Assembly: GCA_033064195.1 (NCBI GenBank) | Contig: JARBJD010000084.1 | Location: 124,001 to 188,000, forward strand | DNA from: Blattamonas nauphoetae | Taxonomy: Eukaryota > Preaxostyla > Oxymonadida | Direction of reading: 5' to 3' | Length of the DNA stretch: 64,000 bases | Part shown: positions 10,301 through 21,451 of the stretch, piece after piece | Position numbering within the stretch: the stretch's first letter is position 1 | Layout of the letters: each line of letters starts with the position of its first letter | The notes under the pieces: model-generated | What the model saw: only the letters and a program-made list of their open reading frames with translations | Told to the model about the DNA's origin: nothing | Databases searched by the model: none | Translations under genes and position numbers: made by a program

Positions 10301-13255
10301 GGGGGGACATTGAAGAGACCTTTCGGATCTCCCCTATTGCTCGATGCTCCTGCTGGGTTTGGCATTGGATGTGCCGAGAACCATGTTCTTTCCCCGACTG
10401 GCATAACCGTTGTCTCAAAGTGATCATCGACTTCTTTGAAGAGTGTTGTGAAGAGCTCTGGAAGCCATTTTTCGGTGAAAGTGTGACTCTCTTTGGAGTT
10501 GTACGTCCCGTCATGCTTGACTTGTGCTAAGAAGGGAATTTTCATGTAATCAAAGGCTTCGTCGGCTGATCCTGTTTTTTGGGCTTTCTGAAGCAATCCG
10601 GCTTCTCGTGCAAAACAATGATATATATCAATCGTGTGTTTGGCAGCTGAGTTTGCTGTGAAGTTTGTGGTCAGGCTTTCAAGAGTTGAGGGATCCAGCG
10701 GTTGGAGAGAGTCATTGATTGTTGTTTTCAGTTCCACTAATTTGCTTTTTCCGTCCAAAAGAGGTGTCATTGCATCTGCCAGCACGTCCAGTGAGATGTA
10801 TTCGTCCAGAACTTTTGTTATGTGCGCCGATATTCTGTCGATCAAGTCGATGAGTGTATCCATCTCGCTCATGATGTCGGTGCATGCTTTTGTGATGGCG
10901 TTGGTCAGAGGACTGAGTACATCGTTGATAGACTTATAGTTCTCCTCCGAATACGTGATGAACTCGTTGATCCATTCGAACCTCGCAATATCGCTGTCAG
11001 TTAGGCTTCCCAAGTTCAAAGTGACCGACGTGATATTAAATGCTTGAATTTCACTCGTGGTTGTGGAACTTGTCGGAACGATCCCTTCACAAGTGACTGA
11101 GAAGGTGACTTTTTCTTTGAGTGTTGATATCTGACCATGCGTCTCCACGCCGAAGAGCAGGGCATCAGGGATGTGGTCGAAGGCAGTGAGGAGAGATGCA
11201 ACAATTCTAGACGAGATAAAAGGGCATGGAGAGGACAGAAGAAGATAAAAAGGGGATGGATCACACCCGCTCACGGCGTTGATTGTATTTTCGAGGGTTG
11301 TTCCAATTCCTCGTATAGGGGGTGAACTAATTATGTCACCGCAGGTTTTCTCTGTATCGAAGGTGTGACCAGCACTGATTTTTTCATCAATGTCTTACAC
11401 ATAGCCAATTCATGTTTATGTCAGAATTTTCTATTTTTTGTGCTATAGATCTCTCAATTCAGACATTTCTGATTGTGATTTACGAATATTTTCTTCTGTG
11501 TGAAACTTCGACAGAAATACATTAACTATAGGAGTTCTTTTCAACTCTTTTCTCGTGATGTGCTCTAAAAAATGCACATAAAGAGCTCCATTCACGGTGG
11601 TCGTGGAAAAAAGAAAAGTCGATCTCTTTTCTATCGAAGGTTGGTATAGCGTGGTCGATCATAAATATCACGTAGGAGGCCTTCTTATAATCTGAAAAAG
11701 TCCTGAAATAAGAAAATGAGACTTGAATCGAAGCCACTGTCAGGATCCACGACAATGGGGATGAAAACTCTAACCACGGTTGAAATTTCAATCTTCCATT
11801 GAAACGTGTATTTCTTCACTATTATCCAGAAATGAAAACTGATTTTGATAAAAGAAAATCGCAATACCTTTTCCTGAGGATCGAAAGAGATAGTGAACGA
11901 GAGGACATATGATTTCATTGAAATCGATTGTCTACAAAAAAATTGTCAAATTCTATGCATTTTGAGAGCAATTATTTGAATAATGATGAGGATAGACATC
12001 TAGGAATCTGTCCTGTCATCCATTGCATGGATCCTCCATTTGACTTTAATAGGATTGATCTTCGTTCGTTATTCACAAATTCGAGTTTTTTGAATCTCGA
12101 TGAATCCGTTTGATCAACATTCTTTCCTGGAAAAGTGAGAATTGAAAGAGAATTGTCTGTCTGAGATCTCATTTTTCCTGAAAGTATCGAATTAAGTCGT
12201 AATGATGTAAAATGAAAACAATAATCGATGTAACGACTATGTGTAAGCTTTATACTTGAATTGTTTGTTGCATCCCTTCCCTACATTTTGAGAAAGTTGG
12301 AGGGGACATAATTAGTTCACCCCCTATATGTCATCGTTCAGTACCACTGCTAAGACGTTGTCAACCAGATCTGTGACTCTTTTGACCACTTTATTCAGAA
12401 CTGTGGATCCATAAGAGAATAATCAAGCCAAACCATCTGTGATGATATTCACACTTTCTGCATCATCATTTGGAGGGCAGGAAGGAGAGACGGGATTCGG
12501 AAGAAACTCACGCAAATGAGGATGATGGGGAATCTGAAAAGAATGGGGACGTGAAAATAGAGACAAACAGGATGAGGATCGATAATATTGCGTAGGTGAT
12601 TCGAGTAAAGTGTTTGTAACAGGGCTTGCCTCCTTCGTCTGTCCAGCATCCACACGTGCAGCATGGTTTCTGAACACGGCAGCATTGACAACAACAATTG
12701 CAGCATTTCGCACAGCATTGGCAACACTGCGCACAACACCAACAAGAATGATACACAATTAGGCCAATCCAGAGTATTAAGAGGAGAATAAAGCTGCAAC
12801 ACGTTGCCTGGAAAAATAAGAAGAGAAGGGGCAGACAATAATTAGGCCGATAAGGTCATTCGTTTCAAGGCCCAGAACGTCGTTTCGGCGAAAAGAAGAT
12901 TTTATGGATTCTGGGTACGAATAACCTTCGAAATTAATGTTATTTGGATCAAGAAGATGCGTGTCATCAGTGTTTTGGATTTGATCTGTCGTCGATGAGG
13001 GAAGATATTGTGCGAGGAACGGGAGAGCAACAGGGACAAGTGATTTGTAGCCAGGAAAGTTCCCTTTGTCCGAATTTCCGATACTTCGCCATACCCGAAA
13101 GACACTATATGCCCACGCATCCAGAAAAGGGCGTGAATTATACACTGAGGAACATGAAATGTGAGCGTTGGCATACAGTCAGGACCAGATAATTCATCGG
13201 CATTAACGGCAGCACCACATGAAGATGGAGACAGAACAATAAGAAGGAATAACAT
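4315..13255 (-). CDS. Prominin-like five-span membrane protein, interrupted by two mobile elements
   Basis: Minus-strand gene with prominin (CD133) topology. It begins with a signal peptide (ATG 13255; an upstream in-frame ATG at 13345 is possible). A short N-terminal ectodomain is followed by TM1 (ATCCSFILLLILWIGLIVYH), a strongly Cys-rich cytoplasmic loop (CCQCCAKCCNCCCQCC) and TM2. After the first large extracellular loop come TM3 (AVCYACGGVFVLIAVLEVL) and a second Cys-rich loop (CCPRSCCLGCC). TM4, the second extracellular loop, TM5 (near 4560) and an acidic Asp/Ser tail ending EYADYTY complete it. Predicted introns: 13145-13176, 12808-12836, 12534-12564 and 12401-12433. TM2 looks short, so splicing near 12.5 kb is the least certain part. 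A mariner-like element lies in loop 1 and a DIRS-like fossil between TM3 and the second Cys-rich loop; removing either leaves the host frame open. Prominins mark membrane protrusions. This copy may be a recent pseudogene or one allele. Confidence 0.78.
5309..9937 (-). mobile_element. DIRS-like retroelement fossil (copy 1)
   Basis: Parts: inverted terminal repeats at 5309-5384 (76 nt) and 9841-9937 (97 nt), and an internal complementary region at 5633-5715. That region is the reverse complement of the left outer end (27 nt, to 5659) joined directly to the reverse complement of the right outer end (56 nt, from 5660). Unequal inverted repeats, an internal complementary region near one end, no clear target-site duplication and a length of about 4.6 kb are the plan of DIRS-type tyrosine-recombinase retroelements. 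By analogy with DIRS-1 the coding strand would be minus. The interior is broken and much decayed, with breaks too many to count. I recognise no reverse transcriptase or recombinase, so the family call rests on architecture alone. The near-identical repeats suggest the insertion is not very old. It sits in the prominin-like gene. Confidence 0.72.
5633..5715. repeat. Internal complementary region of DIRS-like copy 1
   Basis: Bases 5633-5659 are the inverse of 5309-5335. Bases 5660-5715 are the inverse of the outer 56 bases of the right terminal repeat. The two parts abut with no spacer. In DIRS elements such a block templates completion of the ends and forms the circle junction. Confidence 0.8.
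11316..12326. mobile_element. Non-autonomous mariner-like (Tc1/mariner-type) element
   Basis: A 1,011-bp element with 22-bp perfect inverted ends, TAGGGGGTGAACTAATTATG plus two more matching bases, flanked on both sides by TA (11314-11315 and 12327-12328). A TA target duplication with short inverted repeats is the signature of the Tc1/mariner superfamily. The interior is AT-rich; the longest frames are about 90 codons and show no DDE/D catalytic pattern, so it would depend on a transposase elsewhere. The insertion lies within loop 1 of the prominin-like gene. With one TA kept, the host reads ...LNDDIRGIGTTLEN... without a frame change, so the insertion is precise and probably recent. Confidence 0.8.
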
Positions 13256-13497
13256 AAGTGAGAGAATGACGTGAGTCTGTGGAACAGAAAAATATACCCA
13301 TTCTTCAGAATTTGATAGATAGCGATCATTCGTACGGTTCGTCATACCACTTTAGATCTTTTTATCACAAAAGAACACTGAGTTCAATAGATCTCTGTAT
13401 CTAATGACTTGATTTAACCCCTCAAAAGTCTGGAAGTGACCCATAATAACACATCAGATGTGACGTTTTTCGAAGCTCCCAAATAGGAAACTTCCAC

Positions 13498-14478
13498 AGT
13501 TTGTCACTTTTCAAAATTATCATATTTTTTGCAGTGATTGTTCTCTACCTCGCTGCTATTGTCTCTTCCAGTCGAATTGTTGACATAATCAACAACGATC
13601 CAACATCAACCTGGGTTGCAGTAGATTATCCCAGCCGCATCATGTCCCTCTCCAAGCTCGGCTCCATGACAGGCCTGAACATCATCCAACAAAGAGAAAT
13701 GTCGTGGGAAGCACCACCCAATCTCCCCGAATCCTTCGATGTTCGAGAAAGATGGCCGGAAGCCACAATTCCGATCCTCAACCAAGAGCACTGTCAATCA
13801 TGCTGGGCCTTCGCCACTGTTGCTGCTGCCTCCATCCGCTTTAACATCAAAGGCCGGAACCACGGGGTTCTCTCCGCGCAAGATCTGGTCTCGTGTGACA
13901 CTTATGATGGGGCTTGCAGAGGAGGCGGGTTCTTCACTCCGCACGCCCACATGTTGGAAACTGGGGCCACAACAGAAAAATGCATGAGCTACAAGTCGGC
14001 TGGTGGTCGGGTGCCAATGTGTCCGGACAAATGTGACAATGGAAGCAAAATTATCCGTCACAGATATGAAGCTATCGCAGAATACACAGTCGAAGATGTG
14101 ATGGAAGGATTGATGAACGACGGGTTTGTTCTATTTCCACTCCATTCTCATTGATCTTTCTTTTGGTTATTTCTCCTTCACTATCTCTCTCATATCCCCC
14201 CTTCTCTCTTTTCTCTCAGTCCAATGTTCTTTGCCTTCAACGTCTATGAAGATTTCGGTCTCTACCGCTCAGGAATCTACCAACACAAAACAGGCCGCGA
14301 GAAAGGTGGACATGCTGTCACATTGATGGGCTGGGGTGAGGACAACGGTGTCAAGTACTGGTTGCTCCAGAACTCGTGGGGACCCGAATGGGGTGAGAAC
14401 GGCTTCTTCAGAATGCGACGTGGGACAAACGAATGTGGATGTGAGTCGTATGGCTTCATCACTGGTTATGTTCAGTGA
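13498..14478 (+). CDS. Cathepsin B-like cysteine protease (papain family C1A)
   Basis: Secreted or lysosomal papain-like endopeptidase. Seen: signal peptide MIVLYLAAIVSS, a cathepsin B-type propeptide stretch (STWVAVDYPSRIMSLSKLG), mature start near NLPESFDVRERWP, oxyanion Gln and catalytic Cys in QSCWAF, catalytic His in GGHAVTLMGWG and Asn in QNSWGPEWGENGFF. The occluding loop of animal cathepsin B looks reduced, as in many protist homologues. The intron at 14124-14219 (GTTTGT...TCTCAG) restores GLMNDGPMFFAFNVYEDF. A second intron is proposed at 13499-13534 (GTTTGT...TTGCAG): the upstream exon supplies the A and the next exon the TG of the start codon. No other in-frame ATG fits, because the frame is otherwise open back to stops at 13444 without one. 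Stop TGA at 14476-14478. In food-vacuole protists such enzymes digest ingested bacteria. Confidence 0.92.
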
Positions 14479-14780
14479 TCTTCACAATGAAGGATCACCT
14501 TCTCTTTCATCGGATGTTTTTCTGACTCCTCTTCTCTTTCTCCCTCCCTTTTCTGAGTGCTTTTTTCGTTCAACGAGCGGTTTTGCCAACTTCGCCTTTA
14601 TTTTTCGTTCTCCCTTCTTTGAAATCAAATCTCATGAGTTACTCGGCTATAATCTTGACAAAACAGTCCGGACTCGTCAACAAAACGTGAAGCGAGGTTG
14701 AACAGAACGAATTGTGCAGGAAAAAGTGCCAAGAATTCAATGATATGCAGAGTACATGTTCCCATGAGAAAGAACTGAGC

Positions 14781-16815
14781 TCACGCCTTCGTTGCACATG
14801 CAACAGAAGGGTTGATTTCCTGGCTTGAGTGAAGTTGAGGGAAGGAAGAACTGATGTGGATACGTCCAGCAAACGTAAGACTATCCGAGTGATGGATAAG
14901 AGAAACACAAGGGCGCTTAGAACGTTGTTTGCTGGATAAGTTTGGTTTTGAGCGAGTTCTTGTGGGCTGAGTGAGACCCACTTTCGTTCCGTTTCGATTG
15001 GGTTTAGAACTTGAAGAAACAATGGACGACGAGGAATTCGTCCTTTGGGGAAGAATGGGGAGAGAAACACGATCATTCAGTCCATTTTCCGACTCGGCGA
15101 GAGAATTTGGTTCTTTCTTCGAGCAGTTCTGGACTGGAGGATTCACTAGAAGGGAGATGGGTTTAGTTAACAATGAAGGCAAAGACGGAAGTGAAGGAGG
15201 ATAATTGGAGAGTATGAACTGTGTGATGCCAGGATTCGCAAATTCACAAAGGGCTAGATCGGACTCGTTTGGACGATATTTCAAAATACTGACACATTTC
15301 GGATGGAAGATCAGAACTTCCTGGAACATAAGGTGTTTGAGGATATGTGGAGGTGTTTTGGTTTCGTACTCGAACGAAATTGCGGCAGATGGGGAATATG
15401 CAGGGCTCGGAAAATGCTTAAAGATCGCCGGTGGCTCAATCACCACTTTTGGGGAAAGGTGTTGAGGATTTGCGACGTACTTCGTCCCATCGCTGCGATG
15501 GAGACCACTAGAGGGCACAGGAAGAGTGTAAAGTCTCTCGTCACCGTATCCGCGATAGGGAAGCAAGAATGGGTGAGACAGAACTTCGTCGAGAGTGAGG
15601 CGATGGGATGGGTTGAATTGGAGGAGATTGGACAGTAAGTCCAGGGCAGAGGGGCATATTTCGATGTTTTGATCGGTGAAGAAAGAGAGGAAGGAAACAT
15701 CGTGTTTGGGGAGTGTGCTCAAGAATTCTCGTGCCTTCGGAGCAAATAGGGGAAATTAGGGTGATTCAATGACATATAGAATCAGACCTTTGATCGCTCA
15801 CACCATTCTGTTTCTTCGAGAGTCGGTGGTTGGAGGAGAGTAAAAATGAGCTTCAATTGATCCACGTCTTCACCAGAGAGAGAAGGGAGTGAGAAATATC
15901 AATAAAGGGAATCCAAAAGAACACACAATCTCTTCCTGTAAAACACGGTTTCCGAACATACATTTCCAGCAGGACGATCCCGAGCGACCAAGTGTCGACT
16001 GAAAAAGAGATAATGGTCAAATGAACAAGATCGGATAAAGCAAAACGGGCAAACTGCTGAAATCGTAATGTTGGTTTCCAAGCAACAATTCCGGTGCTCG
16101 ATACCATCGAGTTTGGACGTATGTATTGTGACTCAACGAATCTGCGCTTGAGAATCCACATGCGAGGCCCAAATCACAAATCTGGGGACGATTCAAATTA
16201 GGGAGATGATCGAAGACTGATAGGCAGTAAATAACATACTTTCAGTTCACAGGATCCATTAACCAAGAGATTGGTTGGTTTCTACACACACCAACAAGCA
16301 TATATTGATGAAACAGGAGAGAATACGATATCACGATGGATGATCCCAGCAGAATGAAGATATCGAAGCCCACAGACAATCTGATAGAAAAAATAGCGAA
16401 TATGGTCTTCGAGGATGGGTTGAGGTGACGAGAGGATTTGGTGGAGGTCGCACTCCATCCGCTCAGACGCCCAGTACAGATCGGTCCATTCATCGAAGTT
16501 TGAGGGCTTGAAAATGTCCCGTATGCGGATGATCTACGAGAGAGGAGAGAGAGGAGGGGATATACATTACTATGGTCGATACGGGTCAAGATTCGCAGTT
16601 CTCGTAAGTATGATTTGAGGTTGCGTGGTGACCCAAATGCATCGGAAATCTTCTTTATGGCAACTTTCTCCTGTGTCTTCTGATTGATCGCTGCGCTATA
16701 AGATTGATGATGGCATTAGTGATGAAGAGAAGGTGTACCTCACAATACCAAATGTGCCCTTGCCTATGAGTTTCTCCACGGAATAATAGACGGGAACCGT
16801 GAAAGAAATGGACAT
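14781..16815 (-). CDS. CMGC / MAPK-like serine-threonine kinase
   Basis: Starts MSISFTVPVYYSVEKLIGKG (ATG 16815-16813). Seven short introns join the exons in frame: a donor GTACAC at 16738, then introns after HSN, HRDI, CELK, DFS, GRD and ERSK. Kinase landmarks: G-loop GKGTFG, VAIKK lysine, RELRILTRIDH helix C, HRDIKPTNLL catalytic loop, DLGLA in place of DFG, NTYVQTRWYRAPELL and DTWSLGIVLLEM. TRWYRAPE and the later HPFL segment place it in the CMGC group near MAP kinases. The TXY activation motif is altered: the tyrosine is kept (NTY) but not T-x-Y with an acidic middle residue. A Ser/Pro/Lys-rich C-terminal tail of roughly 250 residues follows. It is divergently arranged with the gene at 17048, about 230 bp between starts, suggesting a shared promoter region. 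Stop TGA at 14781. Confidence 0.9.
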
Positions 16816-17047
16816 TGAATGCGTAAACAGTACAGAAAGTAGACTACTGGAAAAAAGAAGAGGCTTCAACTGATCTAAACATCATTAAAAAAGTTGAAAA
16901 CCAAGTTGGATCTTTGAGGTGATTGAGCTTTCGATTTTACATTTTGCATTTTCTACCAACATATTCCATCACGAAGAAGGCAATAGGAAGGAGGTCTGAA
17001 ACAGAAGCCGATCTTACCATAGTTGAAGTTTTGTCAATTTGGCTTGA

Positions 17048-18585
17048 ATGAACCAACCCTCAGTTGCAGAAATTGATCTGAACATGAACAGAATGATGTC
17101 GATTCCTTTGGTCACTCATCAACATGAGACAAGCGTCACTCAAATTTACCCTGAACGCAATTCGTCTCCCCCAATCCTACCTCTCACGCACTCTGATATA
17201 TGCTCAACGTCAACACCACTCTCAGGGCAGCAACCTCTTCTTGCTCTCCCTCAGGTTAAACCAGATCCTCATCCGAATGAAACTCGACATCATCTCGAAA
17301 GTATCAGCAAAAGTGTGTCAGTCAGCCCTTATCCATCAGAAGCGTCAGATGATGCTAATTCGTCGTATTGCACACAGTTGAACCACTCCAGCCCCGATTC
17401 TGATCGCTCTAGCCAGGTGGACGCCCATTCGTCCGATTCTCACACGTTTGGTGATCCACGCTGGTTTTCACTCCCCACCTCTCCAAACCACCGCTCTTCA
17501 TCTCGTCAACAACGCTCAGTCTCTCTGAAGGGCTCTGACCACAACCCGACGACCCTCAAATCTCAATCAACAAATCCCGTGGAACTATCGCCTTCGCACG
17601 CCTCCCCAAAAGCCAATCCCCAATCATCATCTCTTTTGAATCTTCCGTCGGTAGATCAACCGCTAATGGGCGTCCACATTGACAAGAAACCGAACAACGT
17701 GTCAGACTCGCCGATCTTCCTCAGAGATCCACCTCGCTTTGCAGTTCTCGGTCCAACACCCTCTGATGTTCATAGGCCACAATATCTCCCTCACCAGGCG
17801 GGCGGACCGAAATTAGTCACTTTTCCGAAACCGCCGTCTCGTCGCAACAGAAAACATCGGCCTCCAAACACAAGCCCGCCAATCGACTCTGGTCGGAGTC
17901 ATTTTGAACCACAGAAGACTTCAGAACTGCGGAATCTCCTCGACGATCAAAACCACTTTTCGGAAATATCTGTTCATTCGCAGGCCAATCACGCTCTCCA
18001 AACTTTGAACAAACAAGCCCCTCAAAAGAAATTCCAAATTTTGTTCCGTCCAATCCCAGAACCCATCCCAATCGTCACAATCCCTTTCGCTCGGACTGTC
18101 CCGCCATCCACGCCTTCTCAAGCCCGAACTGCCCCAAATTACGAGCAGATCATTAAAGCCAAGAATCCGCAAATGCTAAGTCATTATTTGTCCATCTTTC
18201 CAAACTTGACGTCGTCAGAGCGGTTCTTGGGAACGGTGATGTCGACGTGGAACAAGAATCGACGCATTGCTTGGCTTTATTCTGCAAATGTATGCCACAA
18301 ACAATTTTTTGTCACCATTTTTTCGTTTTTTCTCGTTTTTTCACGCATTATTCTCATTATTTATCGATCTCAATCATCCTTCCCATCTCCCTCCATCTCT
18401 TCATTCTATTCCTCCTCTCCCTCATCCCCCAGTTTCCTGACAATGTATTCTGTGATCTACGGAAGCTCCCGGAAGGCGACATCGAGCATGTGTGTTCAGG
18501 GACCTACATTCGTTTTTCCATCTGCTTCAACCACAATCCGCAGTCTGTCTTTGCTGCAGACCATCCTGTGGTTGTCTTTCAATGA
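17048..18585 (+). CDS. Unknown protein with long disordered N-terminus
   Basis: ATG at 17048. About 340 residues of low-complexity Ser/Pro/His/Gln sequence come first, followed by a more ordered C-terminal part (NYEQIIKAKNPQMLSHYLSI... and SSERFLGTVMSTWNKNRRIA). An intron at 18290-18432 (GTATGC...CCCCAG, 143 nt) joins YSAN to FPDNVFCDLRKLPEGDIEHV, ending DHPVVVFQ with TGA at 18583-18585. Reading through the intron would give a longer frame to 18862, but its extra sequence is a phenylalanine/serine-rich pyrimidine tract typical of an intron. I do not recognise the family. The long disordered part and phosphorylatable S/T-P sites would suit a regulator or scaffold; this is inference. Head-to-head with the MAPK-like kinase. 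Confidence 0.72.
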
Positions 18586-19069
18586 CCCTTTTTCTATTTT
18601 TTCTCTGTTTCTGTTCGCCTTTACTCGATCTGCGTTTGGAGCTAAATGCCCGCGTTCTCCCTATCTTCTGGTATCATTTCTTTACGCATTTGTTCGCGCC
18701 GATTTCCATTATGCTTCTGCTGACTCCACGACAAGAACGGAGCATCATACTCCCATTCGCTGTTCGTGGATGGACTTTTGTTCTCCAACACTCTCTGGGT
18801 ATTTATCAACTGTTTTGATGGAAGTGGAAAGGTACAACAGCAAAAGTGACGCACATGAATAAATATGAAGCTGTGTCCACCGCTTCTGGGCGAGAATGAA
18901 GCTGTTTTTTGATTTGATGAGGTGAAACCCGACGACAAGAGCATAAATAGCATTCATGTTGTTCCGTTCTCCTTTGCTTGTCGATTTCTTGTCACAAACT
19001 GTGTTTGTCCGCAATATTGGTGATGCCACGTCGGTGATCCATCGAATGGGATGATGATCCTTGTTCTCC
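18586..19069. other. Intergenic between converging genes
   Basis: About 480 bp hold the 3' ends of two convergent genes. Only short frames lie here, and nothing is recognisable. Confidence 0.55.
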
Positions 19070-20002
19070 TCACGATTTGATTGATTTCCGAATGACCTCC
19101 AACAATCGCGACGTGGACAGTTCGATGCATTCCCCAAGCGTCTTCAGTTCCGACTCCTCCAAAGGATGTGTGATTGCCCTGTCAAAGATGAACGAGCGTT
19201 TGTGGATCTCATCCAACGATAGAATCGACAACGAGAGGGAATAAACCGATGACAGGAATTGTTTCAGTGCCTCAGATGATCGAGTTGCAAGCAGATAACG
19301 AGGAGAGGTGAACAGGCCAAGCCAATGCGAGTTCATCTCCGGCGATCGGTCAGAGGCATCAATCAGGAACCAATCCGTCACAATCGAATCCTTCCTCTCT
19401 TCATCAGAACGGTGAAGCGAGATCATCGAAGGGGCTGACCCGAATGCCATCGTTATTGGCTTTCCATAATTCCCAAGCGATCCCTGCCGCATTGTTGACG
19501 ACAATGTCACCAAACTGTTTGTCTGGAACACCGTAGCGTTCGGATCTGACGCAATCCGAACCTTCCCTTTGAATCCGAAGAAATACGATCCAACTGGCTT
19601 GTTCAGTTTCGGTTTGGCTTGTGGTCCTGTTGTCGTATCCGGCTCAGATCCTTCTGGATCCTTTGAGCACAACCTTGTGAGATGTTCTGAATACAATTCT
19701 GGGGCATGCACTGCTACAAGAACCATCGAATGCATTGTGTGTTTGTTCGCGAAACTCATCAAAACTGGGTCCAAGATCAAAATAGTCGCTTCAAGAGAAC
19801 TAATCTTCGTCAACATTTCTGCGAACTCTGATGGTCCCCGAACATAATGAGGGTTTCTTGGTCGTGGAGGAGCGAGTGCTTTTGGCTTCGGTGGAGGAGT
19901 TTTGGCAACAGGCTTTTTTCGGGATTGAAGATAGAGAAGGTATTTGCTCATCGATATGCAGGCTGGGATGATGTCTTTTGGAACAGGTCGAGGCGTAGTC
20001 AT
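19070..20002 (-). CDS. Unknown 310-residue proline-rich protein
   Basis: Single-exon frame from ATG 20002 to TGA at 19070. Residues about 30-55 are a Pro/Lys-rich linker (KTPPPKPKALAPPRPRNP). The rest alternates hydrophobic and charged segments without a signal peptide or membrane span (for example LEATILILDPVLMSFANK, SYFFGFKGKVRIAS, TDWFLIDASDRSPEMN). I do not recognise a domain. The mixed alpha/beta pattern suggests one folded cytosolic domain after the linker. It is divergent from the helical-family gene at 20103, with about 100 bp between starts. Confidence 0.72.
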   Translation of the reverse strand: MTTPRPVPKDIIPACISMSKYLLYLQSRKKPVAKTPPPKPKALAPPRPRNPHYVRGPSEFAEMLTKISSLEATILILDPVLMSFANKHTMHSMVLVAVHAPELYSEHLTRLCSKDPEGSEPDTTTGPQAKPKLNKPVGSYFFGFKGKVRIASDPNATVFQTNSLVTLSSTMRQGSLGNYGKPITMAFGSAPSMISLHRSDEERKDSIVTDWFLIDASDRSPEMNSHWLGLFTSPRYLLATRSSEALKQFLSSVYSLSLSILSLDEIHKRSFIFDRAITHPLEESELKTLGECIELSTSRLLEVIRKSIKS

Positions 20003-20102
20003 CGAAAAATGTCAATGTGAAGAGATGTCTAAGGGAACACGCAATAGGAATGGACTGAAGGAAAAATTAGAATGATAATAGGGCAGACATGGTGTGACTC
20101 CT

Positions 20103-21311
20103 ATGAATATCGAGAGTGTGCAACTCTTGGCGATTGAGTTTCTGTCAAAGGGTGGATCCACTGCCATTCCATCAACTCAACTCAGATCATGACCAACGTG
20201 TCTGTTTTTCATTTCTCCCTCTGTATTCCTTCGTTTTCGTTGAATATATAGAATTAAAACTTCAACTGCCTTTCTGGAGTGGGACGGTCAAACAATCGAA
20301 TCGCTCTCCAATCTTGGAACGATCTTGAACTCGCTCATTGACATGGTTCAGGAAGAGTATCCCTTCGATGAAATCCAAGAGAACCGAGCCGTGACATTGC
20401 TTTCATGCCTTCGATCCACTTCAACCAAACTCCGGAAAGCTGACTCCCTAGTCACTGGCCTCCTTCCTTCGCCAAAAGGACCATGCTACGGGTTCCTCCA
20501 CTCCCTTTCAGTCCTCATTCTGTCTTATCGTGCCCCACTTGTTGAAGCGACGCTTGAAGTTCTGCGCTTTTTGTTCAACCGCAGTAATCCATCCATGTGT
20601 CTCTCTATTGTAAAAATGAACTTCTTTACTGAACTATGGAACCAAATCCCTTCGTCAATGCTTTATTCATCGTCAAATTCACAACTGTGCAGATGTTTGG
20701 TGGAGATTCTTGAGAATGCAGTTTCTCTCTCAACGAGGGACATGTTCACTGATCTCGCAGCAGACACTGTGTCCTCCAGACAGCTACTCCGTCAGCAAGT
20801 GTTTTTCCACGTCATCCAGCCGTCTGAAATTCCTCTGTCTCGTCTTCTTCATAACCACCATTTCTTCACTCGCGATTCCAATCTCCGATCGTTCCTTAGA
20901 CTCATCACAAATCTTCTCGAAATCAGCTGTTATCATCAGCGCACACTGGATTATGTAAGTTCGTCTCCTGTCCCTCACATTTTGACAAAGACTCATTTCG
21001 AACTGGAGGAAGGAAAGTTTGTCCAAAGAACGCTGTATGAGATGGACATAAATGAGCGAGAAGTGGAACGGGATGGAGACGAAGCATTGGAACGAAGAAC
21101 CGAAATGACTGTCGCCCTCAATTCGGAAGGATGGGAGGACGAGATGGAACTGCAGCTGTTTGCTATTTGGGTCGGTCAGCTTCTCAGAGAGATCCTCGTT
21201 TACACATTCAGGCTTAACAATGGCGCTGGAATGAACGGGAACTACTTCAATCATCGCACCCGCAGGCTGAACAAGGAGCTCCCTCCATATTCGAATGTGG
21301 GAGTCCATTGA
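20103..21311 (+). CDS. Distant member of the 370-residue helical (ARM-like) family
   Basis: The main exon (20252-21311) encodes about 350 residues with the order of motifs found in the paralogue array at 44-64 kb: an FLEWDGQT start motif (FLNWDGET in the array), a central helical region, ISCYHQRTLDYVSSSPVPHI (compare RICPYHQPTLDFVLRMPVTL) and a final acidic/helical part. Phase and splice signals support a first exon at 20103-20137 (MNIESVQLLAIE), a donor GTTTCT, an acceptor ATATAG and an intron of 114 nt. Stop TGA at 21309-21311. No signal peptide or membrane span. Function unknown; the alternating amphipathic helices suggest an alpha-solenoid that binds other proteins. It stands alone here, far from the array, and is clearly diverged. 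Confidence 0.7.
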
Positions 21312-21451
21312 GAAACTAATAAAGTTGTACCATTCTTTTCTCTCTCTCCGTGGTTGACATTCACAATGTAGATAGATGGTTTTTTGTGAAAATGACATCG
21401 ATGAAGCAAGAGAAATGATCAGAGAACCGACTTGCTCCCTCCTAAACAAGC

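Noticed and set aside
11522-11918. Possible mariner transposase remnant
   Set aside because: Frames of under 90 codons without a DDE/D or paired-domain pattern; I could not support it.
18290-18862. Longer 604-codon reading of the gene at 17048
   Set aside because: Past 18290 it crosses a pyrimidine-rich intron; splicing gives a better C-terminus and stop at 18585.
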